DNA from: Colocasia esculenta
Taxonomy: Eukaryota; Streptophyta; Magnoliopsida; Alismatales; Araceae
DNA: 64,000 bases
Direction: 5' to 3'
Assembly (NCBI GenBank): GCA_014218235.1
Contig: CM024759.1
Location: forward strand, 9,688,712-9,752,711
Shown here: one piece after another, positions 47,490 through 58,330 of the stretch
Layout: each line of letters starts with the position of its first letter
Position numbering within the stretch: position 1 is the stretch's first letter
Made by a program: the position numbers and the translations under genes
The notes under the pieces: generated by a model
The model's database searches: none
What the model saw: the letters and a program-made list of their open reading frames with translations, nothing else
Told to the model about the DNA's origin: nothing

Positions 47490-48880
47490 TGTTTTAATTG
47501 CAGGGAAGTCTTAGGGCATCAAAGTGGTACCTGGATAGCAGGTGCTCAAGGCACATGACAGGCAACATGAAATTGTTCTCACATATTACAGATGAAGAAG
47601 GTACAGTGACATATGACGATAATGGAAAAGGAACAGTGATCGGTTGCGGACCAGTTGGTAGCCAAGGCAGAACTCTCATAGAAGATGTCCTATGTGTGAA
47701 AGGACTTAAGCACAACCTGATAAGTATAAGCCAGCTGTGTGACAAAGGTCACCAAATCAGTTTTCAAGAGTCAAAGTGCCTCATTATAAAAAATAGTGTA
47801 ACAATGTTTGTAGCCTGCAGAGAAAAGAATCTATATGTGCTTCATCTAGAAGAGTTAAAGGATCAAGATGTATGTCTAGAAGCAAACAAAGATCAGAATG
47901 CTGAGCTATGGCACAGGAGATTGGGCCACTGCAGTTTGGATGGAATTAGAAAATTGGTCAAATGAAATCTTGTGGAAGGTCTTGCCAAGATAAGCTCAAG
48001 GATAGAAGGTGTATGTGAACCTTGTGCAAAAGGGAAGCATGCAAAGTCATCTTTTAAATCAAAGATAGTAGTAACCACCTCCAAACCATTAGAGCTACTG
48101 CATATGGATCTATTTGGGCCGATGAGAACCACCAGCCTTAGAGGAAAGAATTTTGGATTTGTAATAGTTGATGATTATTCAAGATTTACATGGGTATCAT
48201 TTTTGGAGCATAAAGATGACACTTTTGATAGCTTTGTTAAGTTCAATAAGAAAGTTTAGGAGGACAAGAAGTTTAACATAATTAGTATTCGATCAGATCA
48301 TGGAGGAGAGTTCCAAAATGATAAATTTGCAGAATTCTGTGATGATCAAGGAATTGAGCACAATTTCTTAGCGCCAAGGACACCACAGAAAAATGGAGTA
48401 GCTGAGAGGAAGAATAGAACTTTATTGGATATGGCTAGAACCATGTTATCAGAATATAATCTTCCAAGATATTTCTGGGCTGAAATGATCAACACAACAT
48501 GCTACATGATAAATAGAGTGATGATCTGGCCATTTCTGAAGAAGACGACATATGAACTATACAAGCAAAAGAAGTCCAAGATCAGCCACTTCAGAACCTT
48601 TGGTTGTTCATGCTTCATCCATAACAATGGTAAGAGAGACATTGGTAAGTTAGATTCCAAATCTGATGAAGGAATATTCATGGGGTATACTTCTAAACCT
48701 AAAGATTATAGAGTCTTTAATAAACAAAGTTTATTAATTGAGCAAACTGTCCATGTTATTTTTGATGAATCTAACCCTTCCTTGAGAAAGGAAGTAGATA
48801 GTGATGATGATGATGCAGAAAATTTATCCAAGAAACTAAAGAATACATCTATCAAGGATAATGAAATCCACCCTTGGAAG
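47490..48880 (+). pseudogene. COP2 protease and integrase
   Basis: The protease reads KWYLDSRCSRHMTGN: the active-site D-S-G has become D-S-R (codon at 47540), which should abolish cleavage. The GAG-pre-integrase region has HRRLGHCSLDGIRKLVK, a stop at 47966, then CEPCAKGKHAKSS. Integrase has MDLFGPMRT (first Asp), SIRSDHGGEFQ (second Asp) and TPQKNGVAERKNRTL (Glu). A stop at 48257 breaks it. Downstream SHFRTFGCSCFIHNN and the acidic DSDDDDAENL lead to the RT joint. Confidence 0.92.
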
Positions 48881-50271
48881 AACTGCAACAGAAAGAAATA
48901 TCTCATAATGATCTTCCAAAGGAATGGAGATACAAGGCTAGACTGGTTGCTCAAGGCTATTCCCAAGAGGAAGGCATAGATTTCGATGAAACATATGCAC
49001 CAGTGGCTAGACTAGAGGCAATTCGGTTTTTACTTGCTTATGCATCTGTATTAGATTTAAAACTTTTTCAAATGGATGTAAAATTTGCATTTCTAAATGG
49101 ATATATAAAGGAGGAAGTCTATGTAGAACAACCTCCTGGTTTTGATGATGTAGATTTTTCAAATCATGTTTTCAAATTGCATAAAGCACTATATGGTTTA
49201 AAGCAAGCACCTAGAGCATGGTATGAAAGGCTTAGTGCATTTTGGTTAAACTATGGTTTTATCAGAGGACAGGTAGATAGTACATTGTTTATTAAGTCAA
49301 AAGTCAAAAACATATTGCTTGTGCAAATTTATGTAGATGATATAATATTCGGATCTACTGATAAATCCTTGTGCAAGTACTTTGAAAAGCTTATGCAGGG
49401 AGAATTTGAAATGAGCATGATGGGAGAACTCAACTATTTCCTTGGATTACAAATCAAGCAAGGCAAGGAAGGAACACATATCTGTCAAGCAAAGTATACC
49501 AAGGATTTATTGAAAAAGTTCGGGTTTGATAATGCAAAGCCACTGTCAACACCAATGAGCACATCTACAAGGTTAGACAGTGACAAAGATGGTAAGAAAG
49601 TAGACCAAAAACTTTATAGAGGTATGATAGGATCATTGCTTTATTTAACTGCCAGTCGACCTGATATTTTATTTAGTGTATGCATGTGTGCAAGATATCA
49701 GGCTGATCCTAAGGAATCTCATTTAATTTCTGTTAAAAGAATCTTTAGATATCTAGCTAAAACTCATGACCTAGGTCTGTGGTATCCAAAATCATGCAAA
49801 ATTAGTTTAGTAGGATATTCTGATGCTGACTATACTGGATGCAAGGTAGATAGAAAAAGCATCAATGGTAGTTGTCAATTTCTTGCAAGATGCTTCATTT
49901 CATGGTCCTCAAAGAAGCAAAATTCAATAGTACTGTCAACAGTTGAAGCTGAGTACGCAGCTACTGGAAGCTATTGCACTCAACTACTATGGATAAAACA
50001 ATAGCTTGAGGATTATGGACTGCACATCAAGACTATCTCATTGCTGTGCGACAACACCAGTGCAATAAATCTCACCAAAAATCCAGTCCAGCACTCCAGA
50101 ATGAAGCATATAGAGGCTAGATATCATTTTATTAGAGATCATGTAGCTAATGGCAATATAAATATTTTCTTTATAGATACTTTAATTTAGTTAGCAGATA
50201 TCTTTACAAAAGCCTTACTTGAAGAGAGATTTACGTCTCTTAGAGGGGAATTAGGCATGTGTAATTTGTAA
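48881..50271 (+). pseudogene. COP2 reverse transcriptase and RNase H
   Basis: At about 48880-48930 the end of the integrase-RT spacer ([10 protein letters not shown]) is joined directly to [28 protein letters not shown], so the N-terminal part of RT is deleted and the frame shifts. From there RT is intact: [26 protein letters not shown] and the catalytic YVDD in [12 protein letters not shown]. RNase H follows with [15 protein letters not shown] and [14 protein letters not shown] at 50002 and another near 50188 interrupt it. The polyprotein ends FTSLRGELGMCNL with a stop at 50269. Confidence 0.93.
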
Positions 50272-52974
50272 TAGATTTATCTGCACATAACTGAAATAAT
50301 AATAAGTTCAGAATATTACTTATTCTCTCCCCTGAAATTAAGGAAATCCTTTAATTGCATGCGTCATAAATTGCTTTGACAGTTCTTTTTTTTAGGGCTT
50401 TATCTCTTACGAAATCGTCTCCTCTTTTGTCGTTTTCCGCACTTATTGCGAAAGCAACTTTATGTTTCTCTTTTAATCCCGTAATTTATGCCATACTGAT
50501 TCCATCTTTCTCTTTCATCTCTTTCGACTCGTCTGGAACGATAAACCCTATCGATTTCAGCATCCTCTCTGTGTGATTTTGAAAGAATCCCTCTGTTCGC
50601 GCCAAAATCTCTTGAGGGCTTCTGTTCCATTCCTTCCCACGATCCTCCAGAACCCTTCCCCGTTCAAATCCATGGCGGCTTCTGGGGTTTCCGGAACGGT
50701 TGGTGGCTACGGAGTTGCTTTGGTTCCCTTGGATTTGTCCTTGGGATCGCGACGTATAGGGCAGTCGCGTTCTGAATGCGACACGTTCCATGTCGCCTTC
50801 TGGTTGAGAAGGCGACGGCCCCTGTGTCACGTTTCGGTGGTCTTCTGTGGCTGTTTGCCACGTGTCCGCAGCGTGTATGAAGGCGACGTGCTAGTTGTCG
50901 CGTTCACCTGAGATGCCTGTGTGTGTGACACGTGGTCTGGAGGCTGTCTGTATGTCAGAAGACCTGTCAGAACTTTTGAGAAGGCGACGAGATAAGAACG
51001 CGACAAGCATCTTGTCGCGACCTCAGTTCTGAGGCCTTAAGGCTGGCAGGTGCCTCTTTCTTCTCCTTTCTTCTCCTTTCTCCCTTCCCTCCTCTTCTCC
51101 AAGGTGGGGGAGCTTCCCCTCTTCCCTCTCAGGTGGCTTGGGCTGGGAGGTGTCGGTGTGCTCGTGGCGGAGCGTGGGAGCGGCGTGGAGTGAGGAGGAG
51201 GTAGCCAATCCGACGTGAAGGGCCCCAACAGGTCTGGCTCATCATTAAATGTAGGGATTCCTTGCTCCCTTCCTTGTTTGTGTAGATGGAGCTTAGTTTT
51301 GAGCGATCCTCCCCGTGCTCGTGGATTGTCTTGCATTTTTGCACGGGTGGATGCTTGCTAGTGGCGCTCTATCTTTGTGTAAGTTTAGTTTTTGTTGTGT
51401 GTGGGCGAGGAGAGGTGGCATTGGTGCCCCTCGAGCCATTGTTAGCTTCTTTCTTAGTGTGCTCCCCTCCCTCTTTGTTTGGGGGTGATTATGTAGCTTG
51501 GGGGACCATGGGATGGCCCCATTGCTCGGTTTGGGCATCTATCTGAGGTCGCGACAGATTAGTTGTTGCGACACCAGACAGAAGGCGACTGGTAACCTGT
51601 CGTGTTATGGTGGCGACAGGTTGGTCATCGTGTTCCCCTTTACCCTTCAGTTCCTGTTTCTGATCATGGTGGAGGATGGCTCGTGTCCAAGTTGGTTAGA
51701 GGGATGTCTCATCAACTTGGCACGAGGTCAGTCCTCCGGTTTGGGGCCTTGCCTTGGTGGCCCTTTGGGGTGTGGGCCTTGGGGTGGTTTTGCCTCAAGG
51801 GCCCTGCCTTTAGATGAGGAACGCGACGGTTCGATACGTCGCGTTATGAATCTGAAGGTGACACCCTTTGTGTCGCTTTCTGGTTGTGACAGGATCCTTG
51901 TCGTGTTCTGCCTTCTGGTCGCGACGGGGTTCTCGTCGCCTTCTGGCTTTGGTGTGGTTTGGCTGCTATCTGCTAGCCTGCTTGGGGGTTCGGCCTCTTG
52001 ATGCTGAATGCGACAGGTCGATACGTCGCATTCAGGTCAGAAGGCGGCACCCTGGTCGTCGCGACCTGGTGGCAACAGGTTAGTTGTCGCCTCCTTGTTC
52101 AGAAGGCGACACCCCTATGGTCGCGTTTTGGTTTCTGGGTTTCTAGCTGTAGTATATTGTGCCTTGGTTGGCCGACGGCCCTCCTGGGGGTTTCCAGGAG
52201 GGGTTCCGTGCGTGCCTGTGCCTACTGGCTTGTCTTGGTTACCAGTCAGCTATGCCATTTACTTGTTGTGGTTGCCCCGCATGTTCTCTTTTCGCCCGGT
52301 GCTTGGCATTTGCGGGCTTGTCCCGTTCAGCGGTTGTCTTCAGTTTCTTGGAACCCGCATCCTCGGGAGCCTGTTGTGGGAGTTCTCCGAGCTACGAGCG
52401 TGCTCGAGTTGGCAGCCGAGTTGGCGGACTTTAGAGCTGAGGGGAAAACGGTGGTGGATAGCGGTGTAGAGTCATTTTTGGAGCTCCCTTAGCTGAGTCT
52501 GTGTCACCGAGGTGGTTCAGACGTTCTTTTCGGTGCGGATCAGCTAGTCCGTTCTCACTGCCTCTCTTGGTGTTGGTTCCGGAGCCACGTCGTGGTGTCA
52601 GGCGTGGGGCCGCAGCTCAGCCGGGCTGCGGTGGTGCATGTGTGGTGTGTCTCTGCGGTGGCTCACTCGCCTCACTCTACCGGGGAGGTTGTAGGCAGAA
52701 GTCAGTGGCAGGCGAGTTGGAGGTGTGGACGGTGTGTCCTCCTCTAGCTGCCAGTGGCAGTGGCTTGGTTGCTCTTATTGTGATGGCATTTCTTGTGTTG
52801 TTTCCAAGTGTGCCTCGTTGCCCTAGCCTGCACGGTGGTTGTAGCCTAGTCGTGCCTAGCTATCGAGGGCATTTTCGGCTTGGCCTTGTTGGCCTGTGCT
52901 TATGGCGGTTTCCGCGTTGCGTGTTCTCTCGGGGTGCCTTGTGCAGGCACCCAACTGCTGTCTCTGTAACCGTT
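50272..52974 (+). repeat. LTR-like tract G (GC-rich) interrupted by GYP2
   Basis: After a 100-bp AT-rich tail behind COP2, this tract has the layout of the long LTRs in this window: an inverted-word cluster (50764-51022, with GTCGCGTTC at 50764 and 50897, GAACGCGAC at 50996), a middle segment (about 51050-51540), then a second cluster (51545-52140). It may be the LTR of a Tekay-like element, or the 3' LTR of COP2. No terminal match was found and its right part lies beyond the GYP2 insertion. The open frames (for example 50573-50911 and 52501-53064) have no domain and switch strand, so I do not call genes. Confidence 0.5.
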
Positions 52975-55900
52975 TGTAAGACCCTCAAATTTTCTGTCGT
53001 ATTTTTCGTATTTATGTGTGTATATTGTGTTGAGTATGTATGTACGTATTTACGTAGGTATTAAAATAGCATAATTACGTGTACATGTGTTTATATTAAA
53101 CGTAAATAATGTATGTATTGCATGATGATAGTGTGAATATAATACCATGTACTTATTGCATGTATAGAAGCTTGGTATGCATGGTTTTCTGCATAAATTA
53201 GGGTTCTGGCCGAAGGCCCTTTTGGCGTCAATCCCCAGGCCGTTGAGGTGGTGTTAGCGTCCAGCCCTGGACGCCAACCCTAATTCCGGCGTCTAGCGAT
53301 CTGGACGTCGACTTCTCTGGCCTGCATGCGCAGCAGAGCTGCTGTCTTCTGAAGCAAGGCATGGCAACCATTGGGGGAATGTCCCCCAACGGCTCTGAGG
53401 GTGTCCCATCACCCTAGTGAGTGGGAGAAAGACCCTCTTTAGGTCTGAACCCGAAATGGCTCTCCCCATTCTTTCCCTTCACCCTTGCAAGAGGAGAGAA
53501 GTGAGGAAGAAAAACCCTAGGTGAGCTGTGAGAAAAACCCATTTTTGAACCCCCAAATCCGACCCCTTGGAGGTTCGTTTGAAGATCTTCTGCATCAAGG
53601 AGGAAGCTGAAGCATAGGGGAAGGCCTCCCCATCATCCCCCGGCGTGGAGATCACCCAGAGCTCGGAGGAAGGCAATCTTGGAGGCACTTCTGCAACTTC
53701 TTGGAACTGCCCAAGGAGGTCTTCTTCGAGCCATAAATCTCTTGGAGGATTTTTAGAGAGGCAAGTAACCTATCTATGGTGTTCCCGTATGAGTCTAGGA
53801 GGTTTTTATGATTTTTATGAAATTTTCCTCGAGTCCTAGACCCTCCATTTCACCCAAATTTCAGAGCTCGGGTCTGTGTTTCTGCACAGACCTGAGTAAA
53901 CGGCAAGGTCCCTGGACGCCCAGTTCTTCCTTGGCGTCCATCGACCATGCCGCTGACTATGAGTCAGCGGCCAGAGACCTCCGTCTAGTTCTTCAGGACA
54001 GAACAGTGAGCTGTTCTGTCCCTCTTATACGTTAATTTCGTTATGATTTCCGTGATGAGGATATATGGTATTCCTATACGCTACGTAGGTTATCATTTGT
54101 GGTGTGTGTGATGGTGAATGTGGAAAATCGTGTCTTTAAGCTTGTGAGCATGACTTATAGATAATTTTGCAAACCCATGTTCCATGACTAGAATTAATGT
54201 GAATGCCTTGATTTCGGACTAATCATGAAGATTGTGGGTCAGCATGTGTGTTTGCAGATTTAGGAAACTTATCCATGATTGTGCAATTTGTGAATAGTTT
54301 CGGTTCGATGAAATAGAAGTATGTAAAAATGATTCGTAGTGTTAAATCCATAGATGTATGAATTAGGGAAATTTTGTACTCTAATTTCATGCATATGTTG
54401 GTAGCTTATGGTTAAACAGCAAGTGGTAAATTGCATGATGTGTAAATTCCATGTTAGCTTAAGTTGTGAATAATATGCTGATTAGGTGTTTGATTTTCTG
54501 TAAATCCCATTTAGCTCAGAAAAATCTGAAAAATTGAGGGTATGATTTGGAACCCGAAAGCAGCATGTGGTTAAAATTTCAGGTCAATTGGAACAGTAAA
54601 TAAAAAGTTATGCGTTTTCATGTGAAATGTGAATAATTCGTACATATGATCGAAATGTGATTTGATTTTTGTTAAAACCCAGCATGATTGGTGTGTTTAC
54701 TGTGTGTTGAACCTTGAAAACTCTGTAGTACCATGTTAGGAAAAACAGAGGTGTTCATGTGAGTAAGAAAGTGTAAATGTGATGAAGAGTGTCAAGTGTA
54801 AAACCATGTGTAAATCGGTAAATGTGTAAAAGTGTAAACTGTGCCAATGTGATACTGCTTCCGAGAAGGCAGTGGAGCCGTATCAGGGAAAAGTCCCCCT
54901 GAGAAAGTTCATTGTGTTAAGTGACCCTAAGGGCATTAGGGGGAAATCCTGGAGGTGGACAAGTACCACTGGTTAGGGTGGAGACTTGTTCTCCCGGTCT
55001 GCGCAGTCCAAGAGTCGCCATTGTATTGCCTAGATGGCGTCTATGTGTTATGTGATGTGAATGTGTCCTTCTTTGGTGGTTTGGACTATGTGTCACGGCA
55101 CTAAAATATGTGTAAAGTGTAATGTGTAAATGTGTAAGTGATATGTGAATGTGTATGTGTAAAGTGTAAACATGTGAAAAGAGGAACCTAGTGTAAAGAA
55201 AAATGTGAAATCTTAGATATGTAAATGTGTTATAGAAACCATGTGAAACTAAATCTGAAACCAAGTGAATTCAGAAAATGCATGTTATTATTCTCATGTT
55301 TATGTGTGCAAAAGTGTTTAGAATCCATGTTAGGAACAACAAATGAGTATGTGAGTAAAATGGCATAATGGATTGTTACATGTTATGTTTAAGCAACGTT
55401 GTAGCTTTCATGTGTAGGTTTATAGTCATTGAACCATAAGAAATCAGCAACCTTAAGCATGTGAAAAAGTTAGGTATGTACTTAAGAACATGTGAAATCC
55501 ATGCTAATTATGTTCCCCGTTCATGTATGTAAATTGTTCAGGTCAATAGCTCTCACTTTTGATTAAAGTCTCATGAATGAATTGAATAGAAACCATGTGA
55601 TAGGTGAATGTTATTTTTGAAAACTGAAAGCATGCGTTATGTATAAAATTGTAGAACCTTCATGATAGGTTGAAAACTTGAATGGACTAGCATGCTATGT
55701 GTTGCAAAGTGTAATGTGTGTGTAGAAACCGCTAGGACTTGTACGTGTATATCATGCATAGTGTTACTTGCTGAGTCCCTGGACTCACTCCTTGCTTCGG
55801 CGTACAGGTATAGTTGGTGACACAGTACCCTCGGAGGAGGCAGCGGAGACGGACTCCGAGCGTGGAGACTAGCAAGTTTCTAAGATCTTGTGATTATGTA

Positions 55901-56214
55901 CTTCTTAGTATGTACTTGGACATTGTATTAGAATTATCATTAAAAGAATGTAATATGTGGACATTGTATTTCTATTTCGGCAAATTAAATCATGTGAATT
56001 TAGTTCCTTTTTGCAATTTGTAAACTGCATGTATGTTTAATGTGGATGATGAATGAATGGAGATAGTTCTCTTTTACTTCCGCTACTCTGTTATATATAT
56101 TCGCGTGTATCTCAGCTGTTTGTATCGTTGGGTAAATGTCCCACTGTGGCTGGCAGCACTCGCTATACCGACGTGGGTTGGTATAACCGTACCGGTATAA
56201 TGAGGGCCGTCACA
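52975..56214 (+). repeat. GYP2 5' LTR (3.24 kb)
   Basis: It starts TGTAAGACCCTCAAATTTTC and ends GAGGGCCGTCACA. Word pairs GCGTCCAG/CTGGACGC (53257-53264 and 53267-53274, 2-base spacer) and TGGACGCC/GGCGTCCA (53913-53920 and 53933-53940) flank a middle segment. A palindromic GAGTCCCTGGACTC lies near 55773. TGTAAA-rich low-complexity DNA fills about 54760-55230. 54633-54845 is absent from the 3' LTR. Confidence 0.95.
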
Positions 56215-56219
56215 GAGAT

Positions 56220-56232
56220 TGGTATCAGAGCG
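56220..56232 (+). other. GYP2 primer binding site (tRNA-Met type)
   Basis: TGGTATCAGAGCG begins five bases after the LTR end, a perfect match to the usual initiator tRNA-Met site. Confidence 0.92.
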
Positions 56233-56396
56233 ACCGGTTGAGATTGCACATGAATATACCTAAGTCATCATCCCCATTGCATGCTAAGTATGTGCACATG
56301 TGTAGAGAACACTAATAAGAAGTGAAAAATAGATAAGAAAATGGTTAGAAAACTTAGTAACCTAGCTCTAATGGTGGCTGAAATTTTATTACAGCC

Positions 56397-56609
56397 ATGG
56401 CTTCCCGTGGACGACGTGGAGGTGCGCCAGCTCGCGACGACGAGCAGAGGCTTGAGGAGCGGGCGGAGCAGCAGGCCCCGGCCCCACAGGGTCCTGTGCT
56501 TCCCCCACCACCGCCAGTGGATTATGGAGTGTTCATGCAAGGTCTGGTGCAAGCCATGCAGACCCAGGCACACACTCAGGCAGCACTCCAGGCCCAGTTG
56601 GAGGCCTAG
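56397..56609 (+). CDS. GYP2 gag, exon-like segment 1
   Basis: The start ATG at 56397 (CCATGGC) opens the gag N-terminus MASRGRRGGAPARDDEQ, with a coiled region (EQRLEERAEQQ) and a Gln/Ala-rich helix (QAMQTQAHTQAALQAQLEA). It closes with a TAG at 56607-56609, directly before GTAAAATG. One C-to-T change from CAG would explain the stop and would also give an ideal CAG|GTAA donor. ACAG just before the ATG (56391-56394) could be an acceptor of a 5' leader intron, with GTATGT at 56288 as donor; this is speculative. Confidence 0.8.
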   Translation: MASRGRRGGAPARDDEQRLEERAEQQAPAPQGPVLPPPPPVDYGVFMQGLVQAMQTQAHTQAALQAQLEA

Positions 56610-56693
56610 GTAAAATGATAAAACAACTAAGTAGTCTGCTATTTGAATTGTATGATATTGTGTTTATTGTATATTGCTTGTTGTTTAATGTAG
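56610..56693 (+). other. Putative spliceosomal intron 1 in GYP2 gag (84 bp)
   Basis: It begins GTAAAATG, is T-rich (TTGTTTATTGTATATTGCTT), contains CTAAG (56627-56631) and ends TTTAATGTAG, with a tandem acceptor TAGCAG. It lies between codons (phase 0). Reading through meets TGA at the third codon, so retention would end gag. Coding resumes in frame at 56694. Confidence 0.72.
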
Positions 56694-56888
56694 CAGGCTC
56701 AGGCCCCAGCTCAGGACCATGGTGGACCTTCCATCATGGAGCGATTCAAGAGGATGACCCCACCCTCTTTTAAGGGGGAGAGTGATCCGCTTTTGGCAGA
56801 AAGCTGGATGAGGGAGATCGAGAAAATCTTCCGAGCTATCAGGTGTCCTGACGAGGACAAGGTGACCTTAGCCACCTACATGCTACAG
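56694..56888 (+). CDS. GYP2 gag, exon-like segment 2 (capsid start)
   Basis: It encodes the start of the retrotransposon gag domain: IMERFKRMTPPSFKGESDP, AESWMREIEKIFRAIRC and DEDKVTLATYMLQ. GYP1 matches in the same order (PPTYTGGPNP, EHWIHEIERVF, VVLATYQLQ). The segment ends exactly at CTACAG, before GTATGC. No stop within it. Confidence 0.88.
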
Positions 56889-56957
56889 GTATGCTTTCAT
56901 TTATGCTTGAATGTAGGTTGTTATTTGTTGGTTAGTGCTTATGAAGGTGTGTTGCAG
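56889..56957 (+). other. Putative spliceosomal intron 2 in GYP2 gag (69 bp)
   Basis: The donor is CAG|GTATGC and the acceptor TGTGTTGCAG|G, with T-rich sequence between. It interrupts the conserved ATYMLQ / ERADVWW junction. In GYP1 the same junction (ATYQLQ / GFAQEWW) is continuous, so the 69 bp are an addition. Phase 0, and open if retained (23 extra codons). Confidence 0.78.
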
Positions 56958-57760
56958 GAGAGAGCTGATGTATGGTGATCCTCCCTACTGCGTACGCGCT
57001 TCGAGGACGGAGCAGTAGATGTGGCGTGGGACGCGTTCGTGAGGCTCTTCCGAGCCAAGTTCGTCCCAGAGCACATCCAGGACAAGATGGAGCAAGAATT
57101 CCTTTCCCTGATGCAAGGATCGATGACCGTCCTAGAATACGAGGCAAGGTTTTCCGAACTCTCTAAATATGCACCGCACATAGTAGAGGATGAGCGCAGG
57201 AAGACCAAGAAGTTCATGATGGGTCTCAAACCATCACTGAGGACGAGGCTCGTGGCGTTCGACCACCGCATGCTAGACGAGGCCCTCAGCGCAGCCTGCA
57301 GACAGGAGGGAGAAATGGAGCAGTATCTAGAGGAGAAGAAGGCTTCGCAGAAGAGGCCGGCAAAGACTTTCCAGCAGCAAGACAAGAGGAAGACGGTGTA
57401 CCAGACACCGCAGAAGCAAGTGGTAGTCAGCAACTATCAGGTACCCTCTGTACGTTCCCCCGGTGCGAAGAAGGAGTGTCCCCATTGTGGGAAGACCCAT
57501 GGAGGTTCGGAGTGTTGGTTAGTAGCGGGTAGATGCCTAAAGTGTGGGAGCAGCGACCACAAGATCAAGGATTGCCCGAGGCTTCAGCAGGAAGCTCAGC
57601 GAGGAGCGCCAGTACCAGCAGTAGCGGCAGCCGCGCCAGCTACAGGACGACCAGGAAGGCCTCGAGCCCCAGCTCGAGTGTTTGCGTTAGCTCGCGAGGA
57701 CGCCGAGCAGGCGGAGCATGTCACCGAAGGTACAGTTTTACTTTTCGGTGTGCACGCTCG
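56958..57760 (+). pseudogene. GYP2 gag, segment 3: capsid end and two zinc knuckles
   Basis: The segment begins ERADVW, then TGA at 56976-56978 replaces a conserved Trp (GYP1 has EWW). It is then open from 57021: [32 protein letters not shown] and [13 protein letters not shown] are typical gag. Two knuckles follow: [13 protein letters not shown] (57477-57515, CX2CX3HX4C) and [14 protein letters not shown] (57533-57574, canonical CX2CX4HX4C), a doublet found in Tekay/Del gag. An Ala/Pro-rich linker leads to the protease in the same frame. Confidence 0.9.
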
Positions 57761-58330
57761 AGTTTTGTTTGATACGGGTGCTACTCACTCGTTCATTTCC
57801 GAGCGGTTCGCTAGGAAGTTAGCCCTAGAGTCAGGCATAGAGTCTGAGGAGTTAGAGGTTCCCTTGTTTGTGCACACCCCTGCGGGTACGGTATCGACTA
57901 GGAAGTGCATTCCGTCGTTACCTGTGTGCATTGAGGATAGGTTCCTAGATGGGTGTTTCTTCTTGCTAAAGATGAAGGACTATGATTGTATTCTTGGTCT
58001 GGATTGGCTAGAGGAGCACTATGCGTTAGTGGATTGTCGTAGGAAGAAGATTGTTTTCCGCATTCCTGGTGAGGATGAGTTCTCTCATCCCTTGCCAAAG
58101 AACTTAGCGGGAAAGTTAGTCATCTCTGCCATGAAGGCGATGCGTATGGTGAACAAGGGTTGTGACGCATTTCTTGCCAGCGTTATGCTAGTACCCGATG
58201 CTGGTTCGTCACTGACTCTTGCAGAGATCGATGTGGTGCAGGACTTTCCAGATGTCTTTCCCGATGACTTGTCTGGATTGCCACCGGATAGGGAGATAGA
58301 GTTCACTATAGAGTTGCTTCCAGGCACCTC
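57761..58330 (+). CDS. GYP2 protease
   Basis: The retropepsin-like domain has its active site intact: [18 protein letters not shown], with D-T-G at 57771-57779. The second half carries [19 protein letters not shown] and the linker [18 protein letters not shown] that leads to RT. It is in the same frame as gag segment 3. As a viral-type aspartic protease it would cut the polyprotein into its working parts. No defect is visible in this domain. Confidence 0.92.

Noticed and set aside
50573..53064. Several ORFs of 90-187 codons in the GC-rich tract G
   Set aside because: They overlap in different frames, run across the inverted-word clusters and even into the GYP2 LTR start at 52975. High GC makes long chance ORFs likely.
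54917..55264. 115-codon minus-strand ORF, identical in both GYP2 LTRs (also 62870-63217)
   Set aside because: Identity is expected because the LTRs are copies of each other. The product is a His/Thr/Tyr low-complexity chain from TGTAAA-type repeats.
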